From contig CADCXD010000018.1 of assembly GCA_902806575.1 (NCBI GenBank), positions 3,038,001 through 3,102,000 on the forward strand: a stretch of DNA of 64,000 nucleotides. Direction: 5' to 3'. This document shows positions 19,362 through 30,574 of the stretch, one piece after another. A program made the translations under genes and the position numbers. Each line of letters begins with the position of its first letter. Position 1 is the first letter of the stretch. The notes beneath the pieces were generated by a model. That model did no database searches. It had not been told where the DNA came from and saw nothing but the letters and a program-made list of their open reading frames with translations. The DNA is from Jackrogersella multiformis. Taxonomy: Eukaryota; Ascomycota; Sordariomycetes; Xylariales; Hypoxylaceae.

Positions 19362-19790
19362 ATGGCACAGGGGTATGTGCAATTCCTAATTCGCAATTCT
19401 CTCGCTCCTCATCTCAGCACCGTCGTCTATCCGCAGCAGCCAGCTGACCGTGCTATAGTTACAGCGTCTTCATCGGCCTCGCCATCGTGGCCGCCTTGTG
19501 CGTCGTCGCGTGGTTCTTTTCCCCCAAGGGCGAGAACCAAACGTGAGTTATCCTTACTCTTATTCCCATTCCTGCATCTACCACCACCAGACGGCCGACG
19601 CGATTACGTTCTGGAATTTGAATGTTGAACGTTGAATGCTAACCGGAAGACAACCAGGACATGGCGCTCTTCCCTGATCCTCGCCTTCATCAGCTGCTAC
19701 TTGATGTGGTTCATCACCTTCATGGCGCAGCTGCACCCGCTGATCGAGCCGAGGCGGTCCAACATAAGGGACGGCTTCCAACACGAATGA
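19362..19790 (+). CDS. VMA9: V-type proton ATPase subunit e (Vma9)
   Basis: Three small exons: 19362-19372 (11 nt), 19465-19542 and 19658-19790, giving 73 residues, the family's usual size. Joined product: MAQG, then VFIGLAIVAALCVVAWFFSP (first membrane helix), KGENQT, then SLILAFISCYLMWFITFMAQ (second helix) and LHPLIEPRRSNIRDGFQHE. The LHPLIxPRR end is diagnostic. Subunit e is a two-helix proteolipid-associated component of the membrane Vo sector that acidifies vacuoles and Golgi. Introns of 92 and 115 nt have GTATGT/ACAG and GTGAGT/CCAG ends with CTGAC and GCTAAC branch-like sites. The first exon of only 11 nt means simple open-frame scans miss the gene. Confidence 0.93.
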
Positions 19791-20331
19791 ATTACCGAAT
19801 CTATCCACCCCCTTAATTTCGAACGAACTTATGCGAGGACGTAGACCGAAGGGGTAGCATAGGAACTATCAAGTATGTAATGATTAGGAAGGCAGCGTCA
19901 GATACAAGACAAGAAAACCTAGCATTCGCGTTCAAGTCGAATGTGGTGGACGAAAAGAAGAATGGACAACGAATGGCACAATGCTTCTATAGAACGAGGA
20001 GAGAGAACGAGGGAGAACCGAGTTGAGCTGAAGTGGAACTGTACAAACAAACATCACTACCATTGTCTACCTTACCTACATTGGTTTCGGCGTTCTGGAA
20101 GACACGGGGACATCAATCAACACCTCTCAGCGAGCTGAGCAGGCGATGCGGCTACAGAGTTTGCGCGCGTGTATCCGGGAATATTAGGACACATAATAAA
20201 ACGCATTTTCGAACAATCGCTGCTTCGTGTCATTACGATTTCTTCCTTTCTTTGGGTCTTTCATTTATTCACTGGTTCTTTCATTCATCAAGCTTCTCAT
20301 GTGCATATTCTAACGCAAGCAAGCGACCACC
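19791..20331. other. Convergent intergenic region VMA9 / ARV1
   Basis: 3' flanks of both genes; open frames at 20033-20371 lack signatures and run into ARV1 antisense. Confidence 0.5.
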
Positions 20332-21397
20332 TCACCCGACGGCTAACCTGCCAGCCCACTCCCTAACGTAGACCAGCAGGGCCCAGAGCGCCCTCCCGTC
20401 GGCCGCGACGCCGCTCTCGCTAGCGGAGTCCACGCCCTCGAGGCCGACGAGCCACAGGACGGCGCGGCCGACGAGCCAGCGGGCCACGGCGCCGGCGGCG
20501 GCCAGCACCAGGGCGACGCCGTAGCCGCAGTCGAGCAGGATCTTCAGGGCCTCGACGTTGTTGGCCACGACGGCCCAGCCCAGGCTGCGCGCGGCCGCCG
20601 GCACGTCGTAGTCCCAGATGACCATGAGGATGGGGAACAGCTTGGTCGACGACGAGACCAGCAGCGCCGTCGACACCGAGTTGGGCCGCGGGCACGTCGG
20701 CAGCAGCCCCAGCAGCCCCAGCGGCGACAGCGGCCCCGACGTCAGGAACCGGATGCTCATGTGGAAGGCGAGGGTCGAGAAGGTGCAGAGGATCACTTGC
20801 GGTTGGCGGTGGTGTTAGTAACGGATTGGGTTGCGGGTTGCTAGGTAGAAAGAAGGGAGAGGGGGGAAGAAAGAAAGGAGAGGCTCACAGAAGAACAAGT
20901 ACTGGAACACTATGGGCTGTCTTGCTAGACTCCCTAGGTTGCTCCCCGCCGTAGGTGAACTCGGGTCGGGCGCGGCTTGCTTCTCGATGCGCGCCCATGT
21001 AAGATAGACATCGAACAGCAGCAACAGCGTTCCCAGGCGTATAATAGACGGCTACATCACATCCATCCCTTAAATTAGCGATCCACCATGCCATAATACA
21101 TGCCACTCCCCCACCTACACGCCTAAAATACAAGCATAAAAGAAAACATACATCGAACTGGTCCCTGTCGCGCATGAGCGTGTTGTGCAGGAGGTGCCTG
21201 TAGACCTGGGGCTTGATCAAGACGAGGTCGATGAACAGGACGACGAAGTCGTGCTCGACGTACTTGTCGCAGAAGCGGCCGCAGTTCTTGCACACCGTCA
21301 GCCGGATGTTGTGGCCGCTCGACGGGTCGCCGGCCCCCACCGAGTACTGCGTCCACAGCGTCTTGACCGGGTGCCGGCACTCGATGCAGATCGGCAT
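20332..21397 (-). CDS. ARV1: ARV1 sterol/GPI homeostasis protein of the ER
   Basis: Exons 21397-21152, 21051-20889 and 20795-20332 give 290 residues. The N-terminal Arv1 homology domain is complete: MPICIECRHPVKTLWTQYS, then RLTVCKNCGRFCDKYVEHDF and VVLFIDLVLIKPQVYRHLL, with two CX2C pairs forming a zinc ribbon. Exon 2 begins PSIIRLGTLLLLFDVYLTWA (membrane helix). Exon 3 is hydrophobic with FSTLAFHMSIRFLTSGPLSP and further helices toward the C-terminus. Arv1 is an ER membrane protein required for normal sterol distribution and for early GPI-precursor delivery in yeast. Introns are 100 nt (GTATGT...GTAG) and 93 nt (GTGAGC...CAAG). Exon 3 is much more GC-rich than the rest. Confidence 0.93.
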
Positions 21398-22769
21398 TGT
21401 CCGTTCGTCTTTTTGTGATTGGGTTTGGGTTTGGTTTGGGTTTCGGAAGCGGAGACGGAAGCGGAGTCGCTACCTACGCCTTGGGTTGTGGGTTAGAGAG
21501 GGAGGGGAGGGCATTCGCGACGCGTATGTAGGCACGGGATGGAAATGCGCCCTGCGCCCTGGACCTAGATAGCTTAAGGGATATCGACTATGCCGTACGG
21601 GATACCAGTTAGCAAGTTATATTCGTAACATACACATCGTCCGAGTATCGAAGTGATCGGATATTGTATATTGTATGCGCCTGGCACATGCTTCAATGTT
21701 CATGATGCAACAAGATTCCCAACCTTAGAGACTCGAAGCAAGGTCGAAGCTTAAAGCTATGATCCTTGACGCCTTGCATAATTATTGTTATCGTTATCGA
21801 TCTTATCATATCATATCAAATCGGAGCTTAGATAAGCTATAGACTTCCACTGCACTACCTACTAGTGCTAGTATATGAAGCCTACTTAGGTAGTGTATAG
21901 AATTCATACAACAATTATATCAACATGTCAAATCAAGTCATATAAACACATAAGTAGGTATACTTGTAATTTATAAAATACCTAACCTACTCCATACTCT
22001 ACTCTCCTGCGTGGATAAATCTCTAGTCTTCTCCCCCTTAATTCATCTCAACTCACGATCAAAATACCACCCACTCACACTCATTGCCTTGCCCAGGCCT
22101 CAAATCCCTCAGTCGAAGTACTTCTCAGTCACCTCCTAATGCCATTTCCTATTTCGTCCTTTCTGCCTCTTCGTCTCCTGCCTCACCCTCTTCTCCCGCC
22201 TCGTCTACCTCTTCTCTCGCCTTTCACTATCTTTAATACCTGCAACACCTTGAACACCTTCAATGCTGTAAACCCAGTTCTCGAAGCAAGCCTGTAAGAT
22301 ATACTAGGTAGGTATGTACCTTTATAGCAGCTATACATATATACAAAAGAGCCAGAACGCACGCACGCACGCACGGCGCCCACACGCCCACACACACGGA
22401 CACGCGGGCACCTTTCAACTTCCATAACAAAATCCGACACATCGAAATCGAAATCAACATCGAAATCGAAGCAAGCAATCAAGCCATCAAGAAGAAAGAA
22501 TCAAAACGCCATGCGTGAGCCCCCCAAACGCCTCCGGCAATGCAGGCCACACGGAGAAACAGCCGGCCGGCCACGACACGCGCGCGGGTTTTAGTGAGAG
22601 AAAAAGGGGGGGTAGGGGGGAGGGCATGTTGGATATTGAATGCCCGCGAATATGAGTACATCGAATCGCGTCTATCGAACTGATCTGATCTGGTCTTCTA
22701 TTATCGCCATCTTATCTTTCCCTTCCTTTCCTGTCCTTTCCCTCCCCTTCTTCCTTTCTTTCCTTGCTA
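21398..22769. other. Intergenic region ARV1 upstream / LysM gene downstream
   Basis: 1.4 kb without a recognisable gene. Contains GGTTTGGGTTTGG words just upstream of ARV1 (about 21420-21445), a pyrimidine-rich tract (about 22130-22230), an ACGC tandem array near 22350-22370, TCGAAA/ATCGAAATC units near 22438-22472, and a CT-rich stretch near 22715-22800 entering the LysM gene 3' end. Open frames on the minus strand here are repeats in translation, not domains. Confidence 0.55.
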
Positions 22770-24701
22770 TCAGTCAGCCTTCTTCCCCTTTCCTCCCGCT
22801 CCCGCTCCCGCCGCTGCCGGCGGGGCCGAGCGGCCTCTAACTGCGCTCTCGCCTTCGCTCCTAGCTGTCGAGCCGAGGGCGGCGAAGCTCTGGTTCAGCA
22901 GGCCGCCGGCCTCCGTAGTCCTTCCCGGCGTGCCGCCGCCCAGCCGCCCGTCGTCACTGTTAGTGTCCGTCAACTCGATGAGGTCGATGTCCTCGGCCGG
23001 TCTTCTGTTGGAGCTCAATCTCGGGGTGCTCGGCCTTCTCGCCCATGCGCCGCGCAACCATGACTCGATGGATGAGGCGGCGTGTTCGAGACCGATCCCG
23101 TTTCGGGCGGCCGCGGTTGCGTTCCGGCCTTCCTCGAAAGGGCTCTCCACAATGCCCGTAGCCTCGTCCGCCGTGTTGTTGCTATTGTTGAATCCGAAAT
23201 GTGCCGTTTCGGATCCCATGACAGACATAGATGGCATCGAGTCGATGTTGAAACCGGGTAATCGTTTGTTGACCCACGTATTGAAGTAGTCCTTCGCCGG
23301 GCCCGGTGCTTTCACGCTCCTCCCCATAGATCCTACCCCCCCTGGTCTTCTCATCCAAGCTGGAACACTGTCGCCTTCCCCTAGACTAGTAACTCTGCTT
23401 CTAGCAGACGAGGAAGTCCCGAGACTCGCAGGCGTTAGTCGGGCGCTTAGAGAACTCTGTCGCCTTGATGAAAACCGCCCGGGGCTTTCATTAAATTCAG
23501 ACGTGTTTGTAATAGCTTTCGTTAGGTCGAGTGAGTGGCGTGGGGTTGAGAAGCCGGAGACGGTGTGAATGCTCTTCTTTCGTCTGGGAGGGAAATAGCC
23601 CATTGATCTCCTCGAGACTCGGACGATCTCAACTGGTTCCTGAACAAAATCGAGCTTGACCCATCGCACATGAGTCCAAGGTGGCTCCTCGTATTCCTCT
23701 GTGGAATTTCCTGCTAACTTCCCACTGAGGGACTCGAAGTAGCTATCGTGAAGCGTCTGCTGTGGCTGAGTGGTAGGTGAAGTAAAATCAGTAGTCTGCG
23801 GTGTGGTAGCTAGATGATCAACCTGGCAGGTATATTGAGACGGGGGATCGCAAGGTCGGCCTTTGGTCTCGCACGCATCGACGGGTATCATCAGGTGCTT
23901 TCGTATTTGGATATTGTCCCGAGACCACAGGCCGTTAGTCTGTCTAAATGCATGCTCCTGGCATCTATAACGAAGAACAATACCTGCGTATGTATCCGTG
24001 GGTTGAACGTGGTGCAAGTAAACCAGTTGCTCTTCGACAGTAGAATCCCTTGTGGTTCGTGGAATCTCGTCCGAGTTCCTCCTCTTATATTTCCCGGCCA
24101 CGTCAAGCCCGCCGTTGACGCCTTCGTAGCTTTCCAATACACTAGCTGTCTTCCTAGCTTTCAGCTGTGCCTCTCGCTTGGCAAGAGACCCCGATGCAAT
24201 GTCCGTGGCACCCGGTCGTGATTCCGATGGGGGTGCTGGCCCCCAGTTGCTAGACGACGTACCGGATTGCGCATTACTGCCTCCAAGCCCTTTCCATATT
24301 GATTTCGGCCGAGACTTGTTTCCGCTACGGCTATTGGGACGCGACGGCTCACTGGTGTAGCCACCATCTAGGAAGGAAGATGCGAAGTCCTGAACAGATG
24401 ACCAACTGGGCGTCCATGAACCCTCGAGTAATCCACGTGAAAAGGCGGCATTGGAAGGAGTCGACTGTCCGCTCGAGAGAAGCTTGCTGTTGCCGAGGTG
24501 CGCCGATGGCATAGGACTCGCGCCCCGACTAGGGACCGGACTCTGGCCAGGTGTCAAGTTTAACATCTTTGGTGCATCTCTATTAGCTGGGGATTTTCTG
24601 CTCCGTGATCTCATAGTGGTGGCATCGTCAACTCCGGTTGGGACCAGAGCAGTTGTAGACTTCGGCGCGACAGATCTTGAAGTCCAACCCGTATCGGCCA
24701 T
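22770..24701 (-). CDS. Intracellular LysM-domain protein (LYSMD-like)
   Basis: Single exon, 643 residues from ATG at 24701 (MADTGWTSRSVAPKSTT); the frame is open further upstream but lacks an ATG. A lone LysM-type module lies at about residues 220-270: LVYLHHVQPTDTYAGIVLRY, then RCQEHAFRQTNGLWSRDNIQ and IRKHLMIPVDAC. There is no signal peptide, unlike secreted LysM effectors, and the N-terminal ~200 residues are Ser/Pro-rich and disordered, ending in the helical SLAKREAQLKARKTASVLES. A second conserved-looking part, HVRWVKLDFVQEPVEIVRVS and SRRSMGYFPPRRKKSIHTVS, follows the LysM. This layout matches widely conserved fungal cytosolic LysM proteins of unknown function. The C-terminus is Gly/Ala/Lys-rich. 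Confidence 0.82.
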   Translation of the reverse strand: MADTGWTSRSVAPKSTTALVPTGVDDATTMRSRSRKSPANRDAPKMLNLTPGQSPVPSRGASPMPSAHLGNSKLLSSGQSTPSNAAFSRGLLEGSWTPSWSSVQDFASSFLDGGYTSEPSRPNSRSGNKSRPKSIWKGLGGSNAQSGTSSSNWGPAPPSESRPGATDIASGSLAKREAQLKARKTASVLESYEGVNGGLDVAGKYKRRNSDEIPRTTRDSTVEEQLVYLHHVQPTDTYAGIVLRYRCQEHAFRQTNGLWSRDNIQIRKHLMIPVDACETKGRPCDPPSQYTCQVDHLATTPQTTDFTSPTTQPQQTLHDSYFESLSGKLAGNSTEEYEEPPWTHVRWVKLDFVQEPVEIVRVSRRSMGYFPPRRKKSIHTVSGFSTPRHSLDLTKAITNTSEFNESPGRFSSRRQSSLSARLTPASLGTSSSARSRVTSLGEGDSVPAWMRRPGGVGSMGRSVKAPGPAKDYFNTWVNKRLPGFNIDSMPSMSVMGSETAHFGFNNSNNTADEATGIVESPFEEGRNATAAARNGIGLEHAASSIESWLRGAWARRPSTPRLSSNRRPAEDIDLIELTDTNSDDGRLGGGTPGRTTEAGGLLNQSFAALGSTARSEGESAVRGRSAPPAAAGAGAGGKGKKAD

Positions 24702-25895
24702 ATTCAAGGGCGATACAAGCCTAAGAAGGCTAGGGCTGATGTCGACTGGTTGATAACATTGATTTCGTCGGCAGAGACCTGGCTCTTGGGTTGTTTCGTT
24801 CTTATCGTCGTCGCTGTCGTTGTCGTTGTCGTTGTGGAACCTATATGCGTACAATCTCTAAAGTGACTTTATGGTCAAATCGGGAATCGGAAGAACGGGG
24901 GCATGCGGTGAATGATGCGTCAATGGTAACGTGGGTTTGAAATTACACGGTGCCGGTGGGACGTTCTTGGGTGAACTATGAACTGTAGACTTAGAAATAT
25001 TATAGATATAATGGAAAAGAGAGAAGGAACGAGATTGTGAAAGGTATCAGAATGTAGAATGTAGAATGTAAGATGTATAATTTAGAATTCAGAACGGTTC
25101 GAAGCCTGTTATCGTGTGCTACGGTCTCACTATTCCATGGTTGTTTGTCAGATGAGAGTTTACATTAACAGGAAGTTCGTCGAATTGTACACGTACCATT
25201 GGATAGGTACATGTAGGTACCCCCTTTAGAGACCAAAAACTCGACCAGGGTATGCACGTCATGTATGTACATATCTAAGTACCTAAGTACGTACCGTTTA
25301 CGTATATATACATGCATATGTACCTACGTACCTCTCTCCTCCCTGATAACCCTCAATTTTAGATCCAATTTTAGCACTGCCATCATCAAGCCAAGATCCC
25401 AAGACGGATGTAACGGCGCTGTTAGGCACCGGAAACCCGACCTAAAGATAATCACTACAGGGGATGTAGATACCTGTAAGTCCCTCTACAACAGCTAGAT
25501 AATACCTTGGTACTTACATTCATAGGTACATGTACTCTCCTGAAAATAATTCATATTTACCAATACACATACATCTTTACATCCTTCGCATATCTACCTA
25601 GGTAAGTATTACACCTATTTCTGATATATTTTGCTCATATATTTTGTTCGTATATTTCCGATATCTATTTGTCATGAACAGTAAATGTCCCATCTTTTTT
25701 GATCATACCGTCCCTCGGCTAGATTTTATAAGATTGGTCTATCCCAAGCCACGCCTCGAACTCCATATAAGAGAGATATATAGGTAGTATACATCTCCGT
25801 TTTCATGCTGCCACATAGTTCACGTTATGTAAAGATCGGCAAAGGCGTAATGATGGCTATATCCAGTACCATTTATCGTACACCTAGGCCCTCCC
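24702..25895. other. Intergenic region LysM upstream / FarA downstream
   Basis: 1.2 kb with a TCGTTG/TGTCGT run in the LysM leader (about 24795-24835), imperfect AGAATGTAGAATGTA units near 25050-25075, and many GTACCTA words (about 25200-25340 and 25500-25605). No convincing gene; the 77-codon frame near 25265 is translation of these repeats. Confidence 0.5.
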
Positions 25896-28800
25896 TCAGC
25901 CTAGAGACATATCCAGTCCAGAAAGGCTCATATCGTTCCCATTGATACCAAAGAATTGGAACCTAGAATAGCGGTTTGTATTAGTAAAGCTCACAACTCG
26001 GCAAGGAACTTGGGTCACGTACCAGTCTTCGACGTTTAATGTGGCCGGAACCGGCTGCCCTTGTGCGGATCCGGTGCTCCAGCTATCGGGACTTTGGCCG
26101 TCCGGCAATGCCGTATTTACGTCGCCGCCCGGCCATAAGTTATTATTCTGAGGTTGAAATCCTCCAAGTCCTGGTTGTAAAATATTGTTAGCTTGTTGAG
26201 GACTTGAGGTGTTTATCGCTTTACTCGGCATCCGGGGTTGGAACTGGCTGGTTTGCCCGAGCGACTGTGGAGACATACCAGCCTGTATCGGATTAACGAG
26301 ACTTGGATCCAAACTCTGTTGGTTCTGCGGCGGTGACATTTGCGGCATCGGGATCTGCGAGCTCTCGGGGAATAGCTGGTCTGGCTGGAAGTTCTCCCAG
26401 AGGGACTGTGAAATGTTCGGCGAGTTACGAGTTACGAGATATAGGTCTGGCGGCGTAGTCGGGACGGAGAAGGAAGGGTTGAATGGAGTCGCGGGTCGAG
26501 TATGTGGCCTGCTGTTGGTCCCTCCCATAAAAGTGTCTCCAGATTTGACATTCGGTGAGTTGATAGGCGGTCCCATATGAGGCTGGTTTTGGGACTGCTC
26601 GTTTCTCGGGGTCTGCGGGCGTGACCGTTCGTACGATTCCTGATGCACCGGCGTATTTATACTAAAATCAATGGCCATCTCATCATATTTCCGTTTCGCG
26701 GCAGCTTCTTGTTGCTGCCTTTGCTGGTGTTGGTGCTGCTGATGCTGCTGGTGTTGCTCCAACTGAGCTAAGCTTTGTTGGACTTTCCTGTGTCGTTTCC
26801 CAGCAGCTTTTTGCAGTCTTTCTTCTAAAACCTTGTTGCCTAATATCGATTCAAATAATGTATAAACCATCTTTCCTACGAGCCATACCCTGGATACCTC
26901 CTTAAGCGCTTCCATGCAGGTCCGGATTCGAACCTGCGTAACTTGTTGGATCGAGGGGATGGGTGATCGCATCTGATACACGTGCATAATAAGCGCAGAG
27001 AACAAGCTATAAACGACAAACGCAGGGCAATAGCGGAGCTCATCGTGTGCTGATAAGTTCTCGATGATGGACGTGATCATCCCCGCTGCTTGAAATGCAA
27101 TATTTCGAGAAGGGTAGGAAGAGTCGTCCGGGAATCTAGCAGCGTTACTATGGTTCGGAGGCATATGTGCTCGGTGTAGTAGACAAAGAGTAGTGTAATA
27201 GTTGGAGTGGAGGAGTGCGCTCCAAAAATGATGTCGAGGCATCTCCCAGTACACCAACTTTGGACAGTTTTGTAGCCAATCCGCCAAGGCCATATCGCTA
27301 TGGGTTAGATCGATGGCGTTCTGGCGTCGACCCTTGGACGCTACAGAGTACTGCTGAGACAGTACCAGGCCCATGATCTCGCAGAGTTTGACATACTGCA
27401 AAAAGAACTGGACATGGATGGGATCAGGCGCAAATCCACTCGCGTTATCTGAGTCGTCTTCGATAAAATCGTCCTCGATCAACATCTCAACATCCGAATC
27501 GTCTAGGTTAATATTGCATGGTCGTCCAAGCGCAACGGCGACTGATCGATCGCGGGTAAATAGCGTCCACCATATACGCTTCCATAGCCTCTTGTCAGCT
27601 TTGCTTAGTTGCGAAGATTCCACGCTTCTGTGCATCCCGGAACCTTGAGCGACGATGATGGCAACTCTACTCCAGTAGAAGACATTTTTGGTGACATCCT
27701 CCGGGCCTTCCCAATACCACCCCATCAGGAGCAGGGCCTGGACGATTGTTACGCGGTCGTCCTCATAGTTGGCGTCGTAGAGGGCCTTTGCTCTCTTATA
27801 AAAAGTCAATGCGGCCGGGGTGGTTGAGCCGTTCGCATCCATGAGCTGTGGGTTATTGCAAACTCGCGAGCCGGCAAGGAGGACAGCTTGCAACAGGAGC
27901 AGCGAAGGCGGGTTCTTTGGGTCTCGATATTGTCTCATGAAACGAGTCTTGTTTATGACAGGTACTATGGGGTGTACCCATTTGAAGTAAGAGTCGATAA
28001 GCTCGTCGCAAAGGGACCTAGGCGGCAGTAGGAAAGCCCCTCGTTGGTGAAGGATATCAATCTCGATGTTGTCTAATTCGGTCAAACGAGCTCGAGATCC
28101 GCGCACATTCTCGGGGAGCGGATAATGCACAACATCTGAAGCTCCTTGACGATCGTGAACCAATAGCGTCAGATTCGAAGATTCCCCTAGAAACGCCACC
28201 CTGCCAGCTTCTGTTATAGGAGCTCTTGTGAATTTCGGTTTCATAACCATGTTGACATATGTATCATTGTCAACCTTCTCTTTCCTAGCTTGGGTCTCCG
28301 ATAGAGTGGTCGAAGGCATGCCCTCTGGGGAGTGGTACACAGCGGGTCGCGCTGGGAAGGTATTCGATGATCCGGCGTTTTGTGGTGGTGGTGGTGGTGG
28401 CGGTGGCTGCGGAGAGGGATCGTCTACGACATCCCCGCGGTCGCTATAGACAAGCCAGTCAACTCCCTGATACCTTATTATTATAATAGATGGGATGGAC
28501 AAGATGCGCATACCTGTCTGAGTCTTTCGCCGTGTTCGCTTGGGTTTTCTTCCTCTTAGCTTGTGGGATTTTGCATTCGATCGAGAAGGCGACGCAGTTG
28601 GTACACGGGACGCCGAGGCTCGCCGCATCGCATCGCACCTGTTACTTGGTAAATATCGTCCCCCTTTTACATAAACAATATTTTCGTGATCGCATTTGTT
28701 TGAAGTAGCGAATGGGAAAAGGAGAATATTTCGTCGTACCTTTCTGGCGTGGCATGTCTATTGGTAGCCGACTAGTTAGTTTAAAAACTGCCTTGTGATA

Positions 28801-29283
28801 ATAGGTAGAGGTAGAGAGATAGGTAAAAAGGAATATGGGCCGCATTCTCGAGATGCCTCGGCATGTCTAGAATAATCCCACCTCGAGCCCCAGACAGCTC
28901 GGGTCGCTTACAATATCTACCGGTAGGCAGATAAAAAGGCCCCAGATGACCACCAACTCCTCCAAAGAAACAAGAAGAGGAAGAAAAACCAAACAATTAG
29001 AAGAACAATTACATACCTCGCACGCTCTCGAAGCTCGTTGTCTAATTGATGTTTACCCTCGGTCAGCCAATTGGTCGTAGCCTCGCAACGGCCATATGAC
29101 ATTACGCGGACGCTTCTACGAAGTTACTCACCTTCGAAAACTTAACCCGCCCTGTATGTTCTGCGTCGATGTCGCCGACCCTGGTGGTGAATTCTGAGAG
29201 GGGGGCGTAGGCTGCGACGGCGAGTTCGAGTGCTGCTGTTGACTCGCTGGCTCACCGCTGGCTGGATTCATCTCGACGTCCAT
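25896..29283 (-). CDS. farA: Zn2Cys6 transcription factor of the FarA/CTF1-beta family
   Basis: Six exons: 29283-29132, 29041-29017 (25 nt), 28757-28740 (18 nt), 28638-28514, 28473-26023 and 25962-25896; 945 residues. Joined exons 1-4 read RRQRASRACE / TCHARK / VRCDAASLGVPCTNCVAF then SIECKIPQAKRKK, a complete Zn2Cys6 cluster with CX2CX6CX8CX2CX6C-type spacing. Exon 5 holds the fungal transcription factor middle homology region (about residues 240-520; FKWVHPIVPVINKTRFM, WKRIWWTLFTRDRSVAVALG). A Gln/His-rich run follows and the end is Pro/Gln/Asn-rich. Fungal FarA/FarB/CTF1 proteins bind CCTCGG and induce beta-oxidation, lipid and cutin catabolism genes; which paralogue this is (FarA or FarB) I cannot settle. 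The 40-nt intron 28474-28513 is unusually short; the 60-nt last intron has no stop and a TACTAAT branch site. Confidence 0.88.
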
Positions 29284-30574
29284 CGAGGTTCGGATCGTTC
29301 GCTGGTAATAAGCCGGGTTTCTATTTACAAGAAGTAGCGAAGCGAAGCACGGGCGGGCGGACCTATGTCGTCGTTGTCGTCGAATTCAAGAGAATGGGGT
29401 CGATCAGTATAGATTTGGTGTCAATTTTACTGTAGCTCGTGGTCGGGCGAGAAGAGTGCATCGGCGGATGGACTGTAGCTTCGAGGTGAGGTAAGATTAC
29501 TTTGACAAGTCTGCTACTAATGAAGTAAATTGCGCGTGCGGGAGAAAATAAAATAAAAAACAGAGAAGGTGATGAATAAAGAATCAATAACCTGGGACCA
29601 CAAATAGAGGCGATGCGCTGACGGGATTGGGATTCGGACGGGATGCGAATTTGATGCGACAAGGGGGATGGGATGCTAAACTGAATTTACGACTACTACA
29701 CTCAGGAGGTAGGTAGGTATCAACTGCCAAATGTCAAATGTCGAATGTTAAATGTTAAATCTTGAATATTTTGAATGTCTCGCGCTTGCACCAGAATAAC
29801 TTCGACTATCTCCGTTAACAACTTCCTAGAAGTAATTAATTCTTGCCGGAGCTACCTACCTGCTTGTTTCCCTATTGTCGACCGCCGTCTATTACAAGAT
29901 GGGTGATACCTACCCTGTCACCGCAGATGCCGGGTATGGAGAAAACGTCAACCACCTGGGCACGAGGAGGATGTAGGTACAGTTAGGTACCTAGCCCTTA
30001 TTCATACTGACTTCCAAGGTTCTAAGGTTATCGTACCTTGCATAGAAAATCGGGCGGTACGGTACTTCTACGTGCCATGCGGGTATTTAGGAAAACTCTA
30101 GAAACCTTAGCGCAGTTTGTCCTTTTCTAAGTTATGCCACCTCCCATTGTACCCCTAACCTTAGGGATGTAGGTAGTATGGATTTACCCAGATAAGCCTA
30201 GGCTAGATAGGTAACTACCTACCTAATCTTTAATTACACTTTTAAGGTTATAGATTAACTAAAGAGATTGGATATTTTCCCAATTAAAGATACTTAAGTA
30301 GTACCTTAGGTAGGTATGTACTCGAGGTGGAGTCGTACAGGTGTACTATGTACGTAGAGCATGGGAGGGAAGAATATCACATGGAAATTTCCTAAGCCTT
30401 CCTCATGTACCGGGTACACTATGTACCTCACGAGTTTCTTAATAATGGGGCTACCCTACCCATGAGATGAAAATATGTTATGTACGACTCCTCTAAATCC
30501 ATATATACAATTTTTATTCTGCTTTTTGTCTATGACACCAAGGCGGTAGATAGCCTTGTGTAGATTATCGACAT
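29284..30574. other. Intergenic region FarA upstream / MCD4 downstream
   Basis: 1.3 kb. Contains a run of near-identical octamers (CAAATGTCAAATGTCGAATGTTAAATGT near 29728-29760) and dense GGTAGGTA/GGTACCTA words (about 29705-29720, 29970-29995, 30170-30220, 30300-30350). Frames here lack domains. Confidence 0.55.

Noticed and set aside
22345..22475. Possible CRISPR-like or direct-repeat array
   Set aside because: Simple microsatellites (ACGC, ATCGAA) without spacers; CRISPR arrays are not expected in a nuclear fungal genome.
26925..26950. tRNA T-arm-like sequence (GGTTCGAATCC on the minus strand)
   Set aside because: Lies inside the FarA coding exon (QVRIRTC) with no acceptor or anticodon arm around it.
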